Source of the DNA: Pseudomonadota bacterium
GTDB taxonomy: Bacteria > Pseudomonadota > Gammaproteobacteria > Nitrosococcales > Methylophagaceae
Length of the DNA stretch: 64,000 nucleotides
Direction of reading: 5' to 3'
Assembly (NCBI GenBank): GCA_030576275.1
Contig: JALIBN010000001.1
Coordinates: 31,633-95,632 of the forward strand
Made by a program: the position numbers and the translations under genes. Positions 32,383 to 41,741 of this stretch are shown here, one piece after another (the first letter of the stretch is position 1; each line of letters starts with the position of its first letter). The notes beneath the pieces were generated by a model. It was given only the letters and a program-made list of their open reading frames with translations, was not told the DNA's origin and ran no database searches.

Positions 32383-32694
32383 ATGACAAGCTCAAAATCA
32401 GTCTTTACTATTTTTATTGCTATGCTTTTTTTATCACTAATCGGTTGCGGCTCGACCTCTACTCGAGAAAGTACCGGTGAGTATCTCGATGATGCGACTA
32501 TTACCACAAAAGTAAAAGCGGCGATTTTCAATGAAGTTACTTTGAAGTCATCAGAAATAAACGTTGAGACATACAAAGGCGTTGTCCAACTAAGTGGCTT
32601 CGTCAGTTCACAAGTTAATATTGATACAGCAATGCATGTGACGCAAAAAATAAAAGGCGTTAAAAGTGTGCACAACGCCATGAAAGTTAAATGA
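32383..32694 (+). CDS. BON-domain lipoprotein
   Basis: The 103-residue precursor has a lipoprotein signal (VFTIFIAMLFLSLIGCGS, lipobox LIGC) and one BON domain (about 32-103, YLDDATITTKVKAAIFNEVTL, GVVQLSGFVSS, IKGVKSVHNAMKV). It resembles one half of the OsmY/DolP-type envelope proteins. The start at 32383 follows AAAGGA. An upstream in-frame ATG at 32335 would bury the signal and is rejected. Three hairpins follow the stop. Confidence 0.87.
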   Translation: MTSSKSVFTIFIAMLFLSLIGCGSTSTRESTGEYLDDATITTKVKAAIFNEVTLKSSEINVETYKGVVQLSGFVSSQVNIDTAMHVTQKIKGVKSVHNAMKVK

Positions 32695-32725
32695 TCGAAG
32701 TGATTATCCAACAAGATATCAATAA

Positions 32726-32835
32726 AAAGGATTTAATTGCTTAATCCTTTGGTGCAAACTAAGATTTTTAGAAGATAAGTAATTGCACCTCAAAAAACCA
32801 GCTGGAGAGGATTGAACTAAGTCTCCAACTGGTTT
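32726..32835 (+). repeat. Array of three consecutive hairpins after the BON gene
   Basis: AAAGGATT/AATCCTTT (32726-32733, 32743-32750), then directly adjoining GGTGCAA/TTGCACC (32751-32757, 32783-32789), then AAACCAGCTGGAGA/TCTCCAACTGGTTT (32796-32809, 32822-32835) with one mismatch. The first could terminate the BON transcript. The stacked arrangement suggests a structured 3' UTR or small RNA. Confidence 0.5.
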
Positions 32836-32939
32836 ATTTATGTTAGATACCGACAGAGAGTCCTACTCTAAATCAGTTTGCCTAACCTTAATATCCAGAA
32901 AAATGGAGGCTAAGACATCATTACTAAAGCGGTTACTTA

Positions 32940-33818
32940 TTAAGGATAGCTCAGTGCTTCTACGATAGTTGTGAAAGCTGAAGATGGCTGGTGACGATTA
33001 GGGTAATAGATATGGTAGCCAGCAAAAAATGGACACCAATCTTCCACAACCCTAATCAACAAACCTTTATTGATATATTCCACGGCCATCTCAGAAGGAA
33101 TATATGCAAGCCTAAGGTGTGCCAGCGCTGCCTCTATTCCAGATAACTACTATTAAAAGTGACTTGCCCCTCAAGTCGGACACTGATCTCAGCATGATCT
33201 TTTTCAAACACCTATGAGTATATACCGCCAAATGTGGGTAGTCTGTAATTTATGCAACTGTCCATTTCTAAGTCATCGGGCGAAGTGGGTATGGATGTTT
33301 TTTGAAGTATTCTGATGAACCGACAACAGCCATTTGTAACTCAGGAGAAATTCGAATGGCAATCATATCTTTGGGAATTGACCCACCTAATCTCACGCCC
33401 ACATCATATCTTTCAGCAACGATATCGATTAGTTTATTATCGGTCGTTATTTCTACATTAAGATCAGGGTACTGCTTAAGTCTGCTTGCTAGCTTGGGTC
33501 ATATAAATGCTTTTACAGCATGTTTATTCTTATCGTGCCCGAAGGGCTTCCACTTAACTCACCAATAACCGAAAGCTCTTTGCTAATTTCGTCAAGTCTA
33601 GGACCAATCTTGGACAGCAATCGCTCTCCTGCCTCCGTTGTTGAAACACTTCTTGTACTGCGTGCAAGCAAACGAATTCCTAATTTTTTCTCTAAGCCAC
33701 TGATGGCATGACTTAAAGCAGATTAGGATATACCTGATTTTGCCGCGGCTTTAGTGAAACTGCCTTCCCTTGCTACAGCTATAAAACCTACTAGGTCATT
33801 AAGATTGTCACGAAGCAG
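32940..33818 (-). pseudogene. LysR-family transcriptional regulator, multiply disrupted
   Basis: Read right to left, the pieces are NDLVGFIAVAREGSFTKAAAKSGIS (stop TAA at 33723-33725 where Gln is usual), ALSHAISGLEKKLGIRLLARSTRSVSTTEAGERLLSK, then a frame change near 33520. HAVKAFI and PKLASRL follow with TGA between them in place of Trp, then DIVAERYDVGVRLGGS, and after another frame change near 33145 the normal C-terminus YYPNRHQPSSAFTTIVEALS. No start codon is evident. An intact 10-bp inverted repeat lies just upstream. Confidence 0.85.
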
Positions 33819-33835
33819 GTAATCACCTACTTATA

Positions 33836-33873
33836 CTTATACTAATAAGTTAATTTCATCAATTTAGTATAAG
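33836..33873. promoter_or_regulatory. Perfect 10-bp inverted repeat upstream of the broken LysR gene
   Basis: CTTATACTAA (33836-33845) is exactly inverted at TTAGTATAAG (33864-33873) with an 18-base loop. It sits where a LysR autoregulatory operator would be expected, but the divergent target gene that normally accompanies such a site is not visible. Confidence 0.5.
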
Positions 33874-34164
33874 ATTTTTACTTCACTAGGTAAAGGTGTC
33901 TCTTAAATCTATATTTATTTGAAAATAACTAATATGTCTATCCATGATTAGCTAGCTAATAAATTTTATTGTTAATTATCAAGTTACCAACAAACATTGG
34001 TTAATATAATCTGTATTTAAGTTCATTCGCAGAATTAAGGGTAGCAAATTCGATTAATCGATGCTGTACTTGATCTCGAAACTTCACCACGTGCTGAATA
34101 ACCATTTATTCATCATAAAAATCATATTGATACACAAATATCGTCTTCTAAAAAAGTGGTTGAG
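33874..34164. other. Intergenic region downstream of ccoG
   Basis: AT-rich and without recognisable genes. It may once have held the LysR target gene, but I see no readable protein fragment. Confidence 0.4.
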
Positions 34165-35589
34165 TTAAGGCGCAATAAAGACACTGTCGTAATGTATATT
34201 GATGCTATTTTCATCCATAATATTAGCAATGAATTTAATATCTTGAAGGCCACTAATTATCTGTTTCTCAGCTACTCTCACATAGGCAGTAACCGATGAC
34301 ATATTCCCTGGTTCAACAATAAGTCTTTCTGGTAGGCCCGATAATTCAGCAATCGGTAAGCCAGAAATCTCATAGTTCACTTCCATCGGCTGTTTCGTTT
34401 TATTCAATAATTTCAATGTGTATTTGTTTTGAATAGAACCATCACTCAATAGAACATGCAATGGCTGACGTGATTGTATTACATTGAATTCTGTTGGTGA
34501 CAAATGCGTAAAGCCATAACCAATACCCCCTATAGAAGCCAGCATTATAGCGCAGTAAAACATGAATCGAGCTCGAAAATACCACGGCGACGTATTTACA
34601 CCTTGTTGGAGCTCTTTGAATGATGCATACCTTATCAGTCCGCGTGGCTGATCGATTTTATCCATAATGCTGTCGCAAGCATCAATACATAAACCGCAGG
34701 TTATACAGCCCTCTTGTTGACCTTTACGAATATCAATACCGGTGGGACATACCGCAACACAGACTTTGCAATCAATACAACTCCCCTGTGCATCAGCTGG
34801 TTGAGTGCCTTTATTCAACTTGCCTCTAGGTTCCCCACGTTGTGCATCATAAGCAGGTAAAACAGTATCCTGATCGTACATAACACCTTGTAGTCGTGCA
34901 TATGGGCACAGCCAAAAACACACTTGTTCACGCATGAACCCGGCAAACCAGTAAGTGAAAAAACCAAAAATACCTAGGGCAATCCATACTGGTTTAGGTG
35001 CTGAAAAATGAACTACTTGATGCCATAATTGATATGCATCCATAAACCATGCTGAAAAGGTAATGCCGGTCACAAAGGCAATCGCTAACCAAATGGCATG
35101 TTTGCTTAGTTTTTTTGTGATTTTAGAGCTTGTCCAAGGCGAAGTTCTAAACTCATCAGCTTTCTGAGGCGTATTACCTTCTAATTTTCCTTCGATAAAG
35201 GTGAATACGTCAGTCCATACCGTTTGAAAACAAAAATATCCACAAAAAACACGCCCTGCAATACTGGTCACGGCAGCCAAAAGTATCGCTAAAAAAAGTA
35301 AAGTGAGAGACAGCATCCAAATATCTTGAGGATAAAGACTAATATTGAAAAAATTAAACTCTTGGTTAGGCAAGTCAAACAAAATAGCTTGTGAACCATT
35401 CCATCTAATATACGGTACTAAAAAATAGAACAACCATACTGACATGCCAAACCACTTTAATTTACGAAATTTACCCGGCATACGTCTTGCTGTTATCTTA
35501 TTACTGTCTGTTCCTAAATTAACTTCCCATTCTGAAAGCTCATTATAAATTTCAACTTTAATAGGGATATCTAAAGTTTTATATTTCAT
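34165..35589 (-). CDS. ccoG: Cytochrome cbb3 oxidase accessory protein CcoG (RdxA/FixG)
   Basis: The 474 residues contain several membrane segments (about 48-68, 90-115, 160-180, 205-225, 340-360), two 4Fe-4S ferredoxin motifs (CIDCKVCVAVCP and CITCGLCIDACD) and a C-terminal Ig-like domain, as in CcoG. CcoG proteins act as cupric reductases in cbb3 oxidase copper-site assembly. The ccoNOPQ and ccoS/I genes are not in the window, so this copy is detached from the usual cluster. Confidence 0.94.
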   Translation of the reverse strand: MKYKTLDIPIKVEIYNELSEWEVNLGTDSNKITARRMPGKFRKLKWFGMSVWLFYFLVPYIRWNGSQAILFDLPNQEFNFFNISLYPQDIWMLSLTLLFLAILLAAVTSIAGRVFCGYFCFQTVWTDVFTFIEGKLEGNTPQKADEFRTSPWTSSKITKKLSKHAIWLAIAFVTGITFSAWFMDAYQLWHQVVHFSAPKPVWIALGIFGFFTYWFAGFMREQVCFWLCPYARLQGVMYDQDTVLPAYDAQRGEPRGKLNKGTQPADAQGSCIDCKVCVAVCPTGIDIRKGQQEGCITCGLCIDACDSIMDKIDQPRGLIRYASFKELQQGVNTSPWYFRARFMFYCAIMLASIGGIGYGFTHLSPTEFNVIQSRQPLHVLLSDGSIQNKYTLKLLNKTKQPMEVNYEISGLPIAELSGLPERLIVEPGNMSSVTAYVRVAEKQIISGLQDIKFIANIMDENSINIHYDSVFIAP

Positions 35590-35643
35590 CGTTAATCCAA
35601 TCCTATCTCTCTAATTATTTCAATCTGTTACTAACAATATCTA

Positions 35644-37029
35644 TCAAACAATGGCTTTTGTACGTATCGTCTTTTGCTGTATTAATCCGGCGAGTACATT
35701 AAAAGCATCTGTTAATGATTGGCTGTCGATAGTGCCGCCCAATGAGATTCGCACTGCTTGAGAGGCATTGGTTCCATTGACAAATGCCGAAGATGGAACA
35801 ATGGAAATTCCTGAACGATGTGCATATTCGGCAAATTCTAATGCTCGCCAATTAGCAGGTAATGCCAACCAGATATGAGGACCAACGACGCTTGAAGTTA
35901 GGTTTTTCTGACTAAAAATAGCCGATGCAATAGCATGTCTAGAGGTGTTTTCTAGCTTTATTGCATGAGTAATTTTTTGTAGCATGCCATTACGTATCCA
36001 ATGTGACGCCAATTCAGTCATCAATGGTGGCGCCATTAAATTGCTGACTCGCATTGTTTCGGCTAATGACAATGCTTGGTCTAAGTCAGGTGCCACCACA
36101 TAGGCAACGCGTAACGCGGGTGATACACATTTTGCTAAGGTAGCGATGTGCCAAGTCCGTTCTGGCGCCAGACTATATAAGCTGGGTGGTAAGGTATCTT
36201 GAAAAGGGGCATAGGGATCATCTTCGATAATAATCACATCGTATTTTTCAGCGATCGCAACCAATTGCTGTCGTCGTGCTGTCGGCAATGTCGCTGTCGT
36301 TGGGTTATCTATATTGGGTATAAGATATAAAACATCTGGTTTTTTAGTTTGGCAACATTGTTCAAAATACTCTGGAATAATGCCCTCTTCATCCATCGCG
36401 ATGGTCAACACATCAAATCCAAGATGATCGGCAATTGCTCGTAAACCAGGATAGGTCAATGCCGGTGCAGCAATAATGTGATGCATCTGTTTTAAAAGAC
36501 TAAGAATTGAAAATAGAGCACTATGAGCACCACTTGAGATCAATAGTTTTTCACTAGAAACAACAGGAATACGCGCTGTTAACCATTGTGCTCCTGCCTC
36601 ACGATCAGATGGATTGCCCGCTGTTTCTTGATAATTTAAATGATTAAATAAGCTATCATCACTATGTATCTGAGCCAATCCTTTTACTATTTCATCGTGT
36701 AAGTTGAGAATGGTCGGATGTGGCGGATTGTTCATGCTCAGATCAATATTTTTTCCTTCAGTTAAACTAGTCAGGCTATAAAGTGAAAAAGCAGTTTGAG
36801 CAATAAAACTGCCACTACCTCGCTGTGTTTCAACTAAGCCTCTCTTGGTCGCTTCATTAAGAGCACGTGTTATGGTTGTTAAATCAACTTGTAATTGTTC
36901 TGCAATCGCACGTTGTGCAGGAAGCTTATCACCAGGTCTAAGCAATCTATTTTTAATATCGTTTTCAATTGCATCAACAATGCCTAAGTATTTGAGTCTC
37001 GCATCACTTTGAATTCTAGGTATCCACAT
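35644..37029 (-). CDS. MocR/PdxR-type regulator (GntR HTH plus aminotransferase domain)
   Basis: The 461 residues have a GntR winged helix (about 10-75, GDKLPAQRAIAEQLQVDLTTITRAL) and a fold-type I aminotransferase domain (about 105-450) with the PLP-binding Lys in ATLAKCVSPALRVAYV and the upstream aspartate in IIIEDDPYAPF. Such regulators sense PLP or amino-compound adducts and control a nearby, usually divergent, gene. Five matching boxes lie in the 140 bp upstream, but no gene follows on the other side, which is unusual. Confidence 0.92.
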   Translation of the reverse strand: MWIPRIQSDARLKYLGIVDAIENDIKNRLLRPGDKLPAQRAIAEQLQVDLTTITRALNEATKRGLVETQRGSGSFIAQTAFSLYSLTSLTEGKNIDLSMNNPPHPTILNLHDEIVKGLAQIHSDDSLFNHLNYQETAGNPSDREAGAQWLTARIPVVSSEKLLISSGAHSALFSILSLLKQMHHIIAAPALTYPGLRAIADHLGFDVLTIAMDEEGIIPEYFEQCCQTKKPDVLYLIPNIDNPTTATLPTARRQQLVAIAEKYDVIIIEDDPYAPFQDTLPPSLYSLAPERTWHIATLAKCVSPALRVAYVVAPDLDQALSLAETMRVSNLMAPPLMTELASHWIRNGMLQKITHAIKLENTSRHAIASAIFSQKNLTSSVVGPHIWLALPANWRALEFAEYAHRSGISIVPSSAFVNGTNASQAVRISLGGTIDSQSLTDAFNVLAGLIQQKTIRTKAIV

Positions 37030-37051
37030 GCACTAAACCGCCTCTAAATAA

Positions 37052-37165
37052 ACATACAATCTTGAAACAAATGCTATTCCTTTACTATTTTGTATGCAAA
37101 CAAAACATACAATTATTAGTAAATAGCCATATTGTATGGATCATGTTTTGCAATAAAACATACAA
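37052..37165. promoter_or_regulatory. Five CATACAA/TTGTATG boxes upstream of the MocR gene
   Basis: ACATACAA occurs at 37052-37059, 37105-37112 and 37158-37165. The inverse TTGTATG occurs at 37090-37096 and 37132-37138. They form two inverted pairs with 9- and 20-base spacers, plus one proximal box 22 bp from the MocR start. Repeated boxes of this type are typical MocR-family operators. Confidence 0.65.
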
Positions 37166-37390
37166 AGCAAGGAAAAGTGAGGTTTTAGAAACAGCTGAGG
37201 AAGTTGCCTGCGCAAAAATACGCTAGGTTGTGACGGCGGGTTATTTACAAGTTAAGTGGCTTAAACAAGACTGCTTATTGCTCATATTTTAAAGAAATAT
37301 ACAGAGTATATTGATCAAGATTATCCCGCATAATTACGCCTAGTACACTCTGTCGATAAGCCAAAAGCTCAGTATCAGGACAATTTATAG

Positions 37391-38047
37391 TTAGAGTGCT
37401 TTACGAAAAGTAAGATTTATTCTGCAATCTTTGGTGACGGAATGCAGTGCGGATTTGAGTGGTAGGATGCCATGAAACCGAAGCCTATCAGCACGCCCCC
37501 AAACCATAACGTCACCATGATGCAAGGCAATACGCACTGCTTTTTCTTCTCGCACTAATCCGCCGAGCAGAAATGTAGCTGAAATGCCCAATGAGACTGA
37601 CACGATGGGAGCCGAAAGATCGGCTTCATCTTTATCCTGATGTAATGACATTTTGGAGCCTGCTTGATACTCATTAATCAGGCAGCTATCAGGTATGAAA
37701 TCATCAAATCCCGTCCTATATGCAGCCGCTTGAGCTAATGTCATGAATATTGCTGGCATATCAGGCCAGTGCTTTTGTGTAAGTGGATCTAGAACAGCGT
37801 AACAGTATCCAGAACGAGAAGTTAACCAGCCTCTTTGACCACAATTAGTCATGGCTACCGACATACTATAACCACCAGGCGTTGTCATGTAACGTAAAGG
37901 AGATTGTGGTTTTATTTGAAGGGTTAATGCCATAATAATGTCATCAATATAAGGTAAAGCAAAGCCTCTAAGTAAATGGACGTCCTGTCCATAAAGCTCA
38001 GATTGCCCCACATTAACACCATCTTGTTCAAACATGTCTAGAGTCAT
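37391..38047 (-). CDS. alkB: AlkB-type DNA/RNA demethylase
   Basis: The 218 residues carry the iron ligands His and Asp in MSLHQDKDEADL and the distal His in RLRFHGI, plus the 2-oxoglutarate-binding Arg in CRINLTFRK. N-terminal QDVHLLRGFALPY matches AlkB. It oxidatively removes methyl groups from 1-methyladenine and 3-methylcytosine. It stands alone between two intergenic stretches. I saw no ada gene alongside. Confidence 0.94.
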   Translation of the reverse strand: MTLDMFEQDGVNVGQSELYGQDVHLLRGFALPYIDDIIMALTLQIKPQSPLRYMTTPGGYSMSVAMTNCGQRGWLTSRSGYCYAVLDPLTQKHWPDMPAIFMTLAQAAAYRTGFDDFIPDSCLINEYQAGSKMSLHQDKDEADLSAPIVSVSLGISATFLLGGLVREEKAVRIALHHGDVMVWGRADRLRFHGILPLKSALHSVTKDCRINLTFRKAL

Positions 38048-38450
38048 AAGTTTAGTTTACTATAGATTTTCTATCTTAATTCTACCCGCATATAGTTAAG
38101 GTTTATAATGGTACCTTTGAAAGCAATTTTTCAATATAGCCATAGCCTGACCTACCGGTCGAATCAACAGACACAAGGAGATATTTTTTTAACGGCCTAT
38201 TTGTAATTAATATTGGATGAACGATTGGTTATGGTGACTCATGCTCCCTTTGTCCATGATTCAAGTCTTTTAGGGTGTGACTTTGAAATGAAAAACAGAC
38301 CTGAATCACTTTTTAATTGAACTCGAATATAGACTGCAAGATTACATTTAATTAAAACGTAGGCCACACTTAAAGAAAAAGAAAAATTCTGTAATTTTTT
38401 CCAAGATGCTGTATCTTAGAAATTAACGATCAGGTAAAAATGGTGAGAGT
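38048..38450. other. Intergenic region between alkB and the PAS-GGDEF-EAL gene
   Basis: About 400 AT-rich bases with divergent promoters presumably inside. No ORF with a recognisable product and no clear repeat or hairpin was found. Confidence 0.4.
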
Positions 38451-40979
38451 ATGGGCATTACATCAACCTACGTATCCATAACGAACATATTAAGACGCCT
38501 TTATTGCATTTTAAAAACCGAAAAAGGCGTCCAATCCTCAGCGCAATATATACATAGCCTCATTGAAGCCAGCATAGACCCATTTGTCATCATTAATATT
38601 GAAGGTAAAATCACCGACGTAAACATGGCTACAGAGAAGCTCAGTGGTAAAGACCGTGGTAGCCTTGTCGGGCGTGACTTTGTCGATCTCTTCACTGACT
38701 CTGAATATGCCCGGAAAGCCAATGATCTAGTGTTCTTACAAGGCTCTGTCGCTGACTACCCACTGGCATTTTGGAACGTATCAGGCCAATTTACCGAGGT
38801 GATATTTAACGCCAATGTGTATAAAAACAGTGATGGTGAGGTACAAGCTATCTTCGCCACCGCTCGTGATATCACTGCAAACAAAAGCTGTCTAGCACAC
38901 ACTAAACTTTTGTTGGATGCATCACTAGATGCAATCGTGAGCATGGATCAAAGCGGAATGGTAACTGATTGGAATTTTCAGGCTGAGAAAATATTCGGTT
39001 ATTCACAAAAACAAGCAATTGGTCACGAACTTGCCACACTCATTATTCCTCCAGCCTTTCGTATAGCTCACAGAAATGGCATGGCACGATTTTTTAAAAA
39101 TAGAATCCCACATGTAATCGGTAATCGCACAGAAATGACTGGAATGCGTGCTGATGGTCGTGAATTTCCTCTGGAGTTAACGGTTGCTATGCTCGAAGAG
39201 GGGGAGGAGCTTAATTTTACCGCCTACATACGAGATATCAGCAAACGCAATCAAGTAATAGAAGCTCTGCACCAAAGCGAGCAACAAACTCGAGCGGCTC
39301 TGGCTGAGCTAAAACTTCAAAAACTTGCATTAGACAAACATGCCATTGTCGCAATTACCGACGTAAAGGGACTAATTACCTATGCCAACAGTAAGTTCTG
39401 TGAAATCAGCGGTTATTCCTTAGAGGAGTTGATAGGCCAAAATCACAAAATATTAAATTCAGGTTATCACCCCAAAGGATTCTTTAAAAATATGTATCGC
39501 GAGGTGGCAAGTGGGAAGTTATGGCAAAAGGAAGTCTGTAACCGCGCTAAAGATGGTAGTTTATATTGGGTAGATACTACCATCTTGCCATCCATAGGCG
39601 ATGACGGAAAAAAAGAGGGTTACATTTCCATTCGCACAGATATTACTGAACGTAAGATGGCTATACAAAAAAGTAACCATTTAGCCCTATATGACGCGCT
39701 GACAGACTTGCCTAACCGTCGCCTGTTACAGGATAGACTTAATCAGGTATTGGCATTCAACACACGCAGTAAGCATAGAGCGGGATTGCTATTTATAGAT
39801 CTGGATCACTTCAAGTCATTAAATGACACTTTGGGTCATGATGTCGGTGATTTTCTTTTAAAAGAGGTGGCGATACGCCTAACTTCCCTTATCCATCAAG
39901 ACGATACCGTCGCACGTCTTGGCGGTGACGAATTTGTGGTGTTACTAAAAGACCTAAGTGAAGATAAAATGAAAGCAGCAGAGCAAGTAGAGGTCGTCGG
40001 CGAAAAGATACTTGCCCTAATTAATCAGCCTTATCAATTAAGTGATCAACTATATAACTGCACTTGTAGCGTAGGCGTAACTTTGTTCGACGGCCTTCCA
40101 GTAGAGAGGGATGAGTTATTTAAACAAGCTGATATAGCCATGTATGAGGCCAAAAAATCGGGCCGTAATGTAATACGTTTCTTTGACCCCAAGATGCAAG
40201 ATCTGATTAATATTAGAGTAAATATGGAAACAGATTTACGCATAGCCATTGAACAAAACGACTTCCAATTGTATTATCAACTACAGGTAGATAACAATGG
40301 GCAAGTAATAGGGGCTGAAGCGTTGCTCCGTTGGCTACATCGGACGCGCGGCTTTGTTTCGCCCCTCGACTTTATCCCTTTAGCAGAAGAAACGGGGCAG
40401 ATCCTACCCATTGGGGAATGGGTGCTGGATACTGCTTGCGCTCAACTTGCAATATGGCAACAAAATCCACTGACACAAGACCTTATACTCGCCGTCAATG
40501 TCAGTGCCAAGCAATTTAATATAGATGATTTTGTGGAACAAGTGCGTACCACGATAGCACAACATATTATTAACCCTTCAAGACTCAAGCTAGAACTGAC
40601 CGAAGGTATTTTGGTGGCTAACATCAACGACATTATCACCAAAATGGATGAACTTATTGAAATAGGTATTCGATTCTCACTAGATGACTTTGGTACGGGT
40701 TATTCATCACTGCAATATCTTAAAAAAATGCCGCTCCATCAATTAAAAATAGACCAATCCTTCATACGTGAGATTATCCGTGATGACAGCGATAAAGCGA
40801 TTGTGCGCACCATCATTACCATGGCAAATGGTTTGAATATTGACGTGATTGCCGAGGGTGTGGAGACGGTAGAACAAAGACAATTCCTTTTAGATAACGG
40901 GTGTATGCATTATCAGGGGTATTTATTTAGCAAACCTGTGCCGATTGAGGAGTTTGAAGCTCTGCTTAAAAAAGGTTGA
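38451..40979 (+). CDS. Triple-PAS GGDEF-EAL protein
   Basis: The 842 residues hold PAS domains at about 30-145, 150-275 and 290-400, a GGDEF domain at about 410-570 and an EAL domain at about 585-840. The cyclase signature RLGGDEFVV is intact, as are the phosphodiesterase motifs AEALLRW, NVSAKQF, ELTEG, DDFGTGYSSL, KIDQSFI and AEGVET, so it could work in either direction under PAS control. No membrane segment is evident. A GGTGAG ribosome site precedes the ATG. It is monocistronic. Confidence 0.94.
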   Translation: MGITSTYVSITNILRRLYCILKTEKGVQSSAQYIHSLIEASIDPFVIINIEGKITDVNMATEKLSGKDRGSLVGRDFVDLFTDSEYARKANDLVFLQGSVADYPLAFWNVSGQFTEVIFNANVYKNSDGEVQAIFATARDITANKSCLAHTKLLLDASLDAIVSMDQSGMVTDWNFQAEKIFGYSQKQAIGHELATLIIPPAFRIAHRNGMARFFKNRIPHVIGNRTEMTGMRADGREFPLELTVAMLEEGEELNFTAYIRDISKRNQVIEALHQSEQQTRAALAELKLQKLALDKHAIVAITDVKGLITYANSKFCEISGYSLEELIGQNHKILNSGYHPKGFFKNMYREVASGKLWQKEVCNRAKDGSLYWVDTTILPSIGDDGKKEGYISIRTDITERKMAIQKSNHLALYDALTDLPNRRLLQDRLNQVLAFNTRSKHRAGLLFIDLDHFKSLNDTLGHDVGDFLLKEVAIRLTSLIHQDDTVARLGGDEFVVLLKDLSEDKMKAAEQVEVVGEKILALINQPYQLSDQLYNCTCSVGVTLFDGLPVERDELFKQADIAMYEAKKSGRNVIRFFDPKMQDLINIRVNMETDLRIAIEQNDFQLYYQLQVDNNGQVIGAEALLRWLHRTRGFVSPLDFIPLAEETGQILPIGEWVLDTACAQLAIWQQNPLTQDLILAVNVSAKQFNIDDFVEQVRTTIAQHIINPSRLKLELTEGILVANINDIITKMDELIEIGIRFSLDDFGTGYSSLQYLKKMPLHQLKIDQSFIREIIRDDSDKAIVRTIITMANGLNIDVIAEGVETVEQRQFLLDNGCMHYQGYLFSKPVPIEEFEALLKKG

Positions 40980-41223
40980 TTGTTAAGCGTCTACAAAAGC
41001 AAGAGATGCTCAGTTTCGATATAATCTGACAGGTCCAGTTTGAGTGGGAAGCGACCTTTGAACAATTCGTCGCTAACGGGCCAAAAGCGGTCATAAGATC
41101 ACCCACAGCTTTATGTTTTTATCGCCTGAAAGACGAGGTAAGTCGGGGGATAAGGTTCAAATCTGATTATACCGTTAATCCATTAAAAAACTCCTACCCA
41201 GTAATCAATAATTAGCGGACATA

Positions 41224-41253
41224 AAAAAGCTGATACTTTCCGATCAGGCTTTT
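41224..41253 (-). terminator. Terminator of the 101-residue hypothetical gene
   Basis: On the minus strand AAAAGCCTGAT pairs with ATCAGCTTTT around an 8-base loop, and the 3' arm runs into T6. It lies 8-37 bases past the stop of the gene at 41261. Confidence 0.7.
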
Positions 41254-41260
41254 AGTTTGA

Positions 41261-41566
41261 CTATAGTTTTACAAAAGTAATTTGACAGTCATGCTTAGCA
41301 ATAAACTCTTTGAGAAGCAGGTGTCCCTTGGGATTAAACCGCATTGGTTTGCCATCAAGCATATAGATTGAACCTGTTTTAGTGATGGCTCGACCTGATT
41401 TGGTGTTGGGGTTGTAAGCGAAACTAGCTAATGCCGGTGTGATCACATCGAATTTATAGTTAGACGAATAGCCGATTAGATACTGCACTTTAGTTTCATC
41501 AACTTCAAAGATATTCCATACCGTAATGACGTTACTGTTTGATAATACTTGTAATTCCGTTACCAT
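41261..41566 (-). CDS. Hypothetical protein, 101 residues
   Basis: I do not recognise this family. The sequence is soluble and basic-neutral, with VQYLIGYSSNYKFDVITPALASFAYNPNTKSGRAITKTGSIYMLDGKP in short motifs suggestive of a compact beta-rich fold. A good terminator follows the stop. It is flanked by about 280 and 175 empty bases, so it is a single-gene unit. Confidence 0.65.
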   Translation of the reverse strand: MVTELQVLSNSNVITVWNIFEVDETKVQYLIGYSSNYKFDVITPALASFAYNPNTKSGRAITKTGSIYMLDGKPMRFNPKGHLLLKEFIAKHDCQITFVKL

Positions 41567-41741
41567 AATTCTCGCTTCCGTCTAGAGTTCATGTGAAATG
41601 TATCACGTTTTTTGTTAATCAGCATCAACAAATCAGCCATTTCAGCATGACATTTCCAAGTTGCAACAATAAATTCAATAAGATGGTAATCACTCCGTAG
41701 TCGGTAGCCGACACCTATTTAATCATCTAATAAGCCATACC

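Noticed and set aside
32265..32480. 71-codon plus-strand frame before the BON gene
   Set aside because: It overlaps the lipoprotein signal sequence in another frame and has no conserved features.
33302..33711. Two plus-strand frames across the LysR region
   Set aside because: They are antisense shadows; the minus strand reads as clear LysR sequence.
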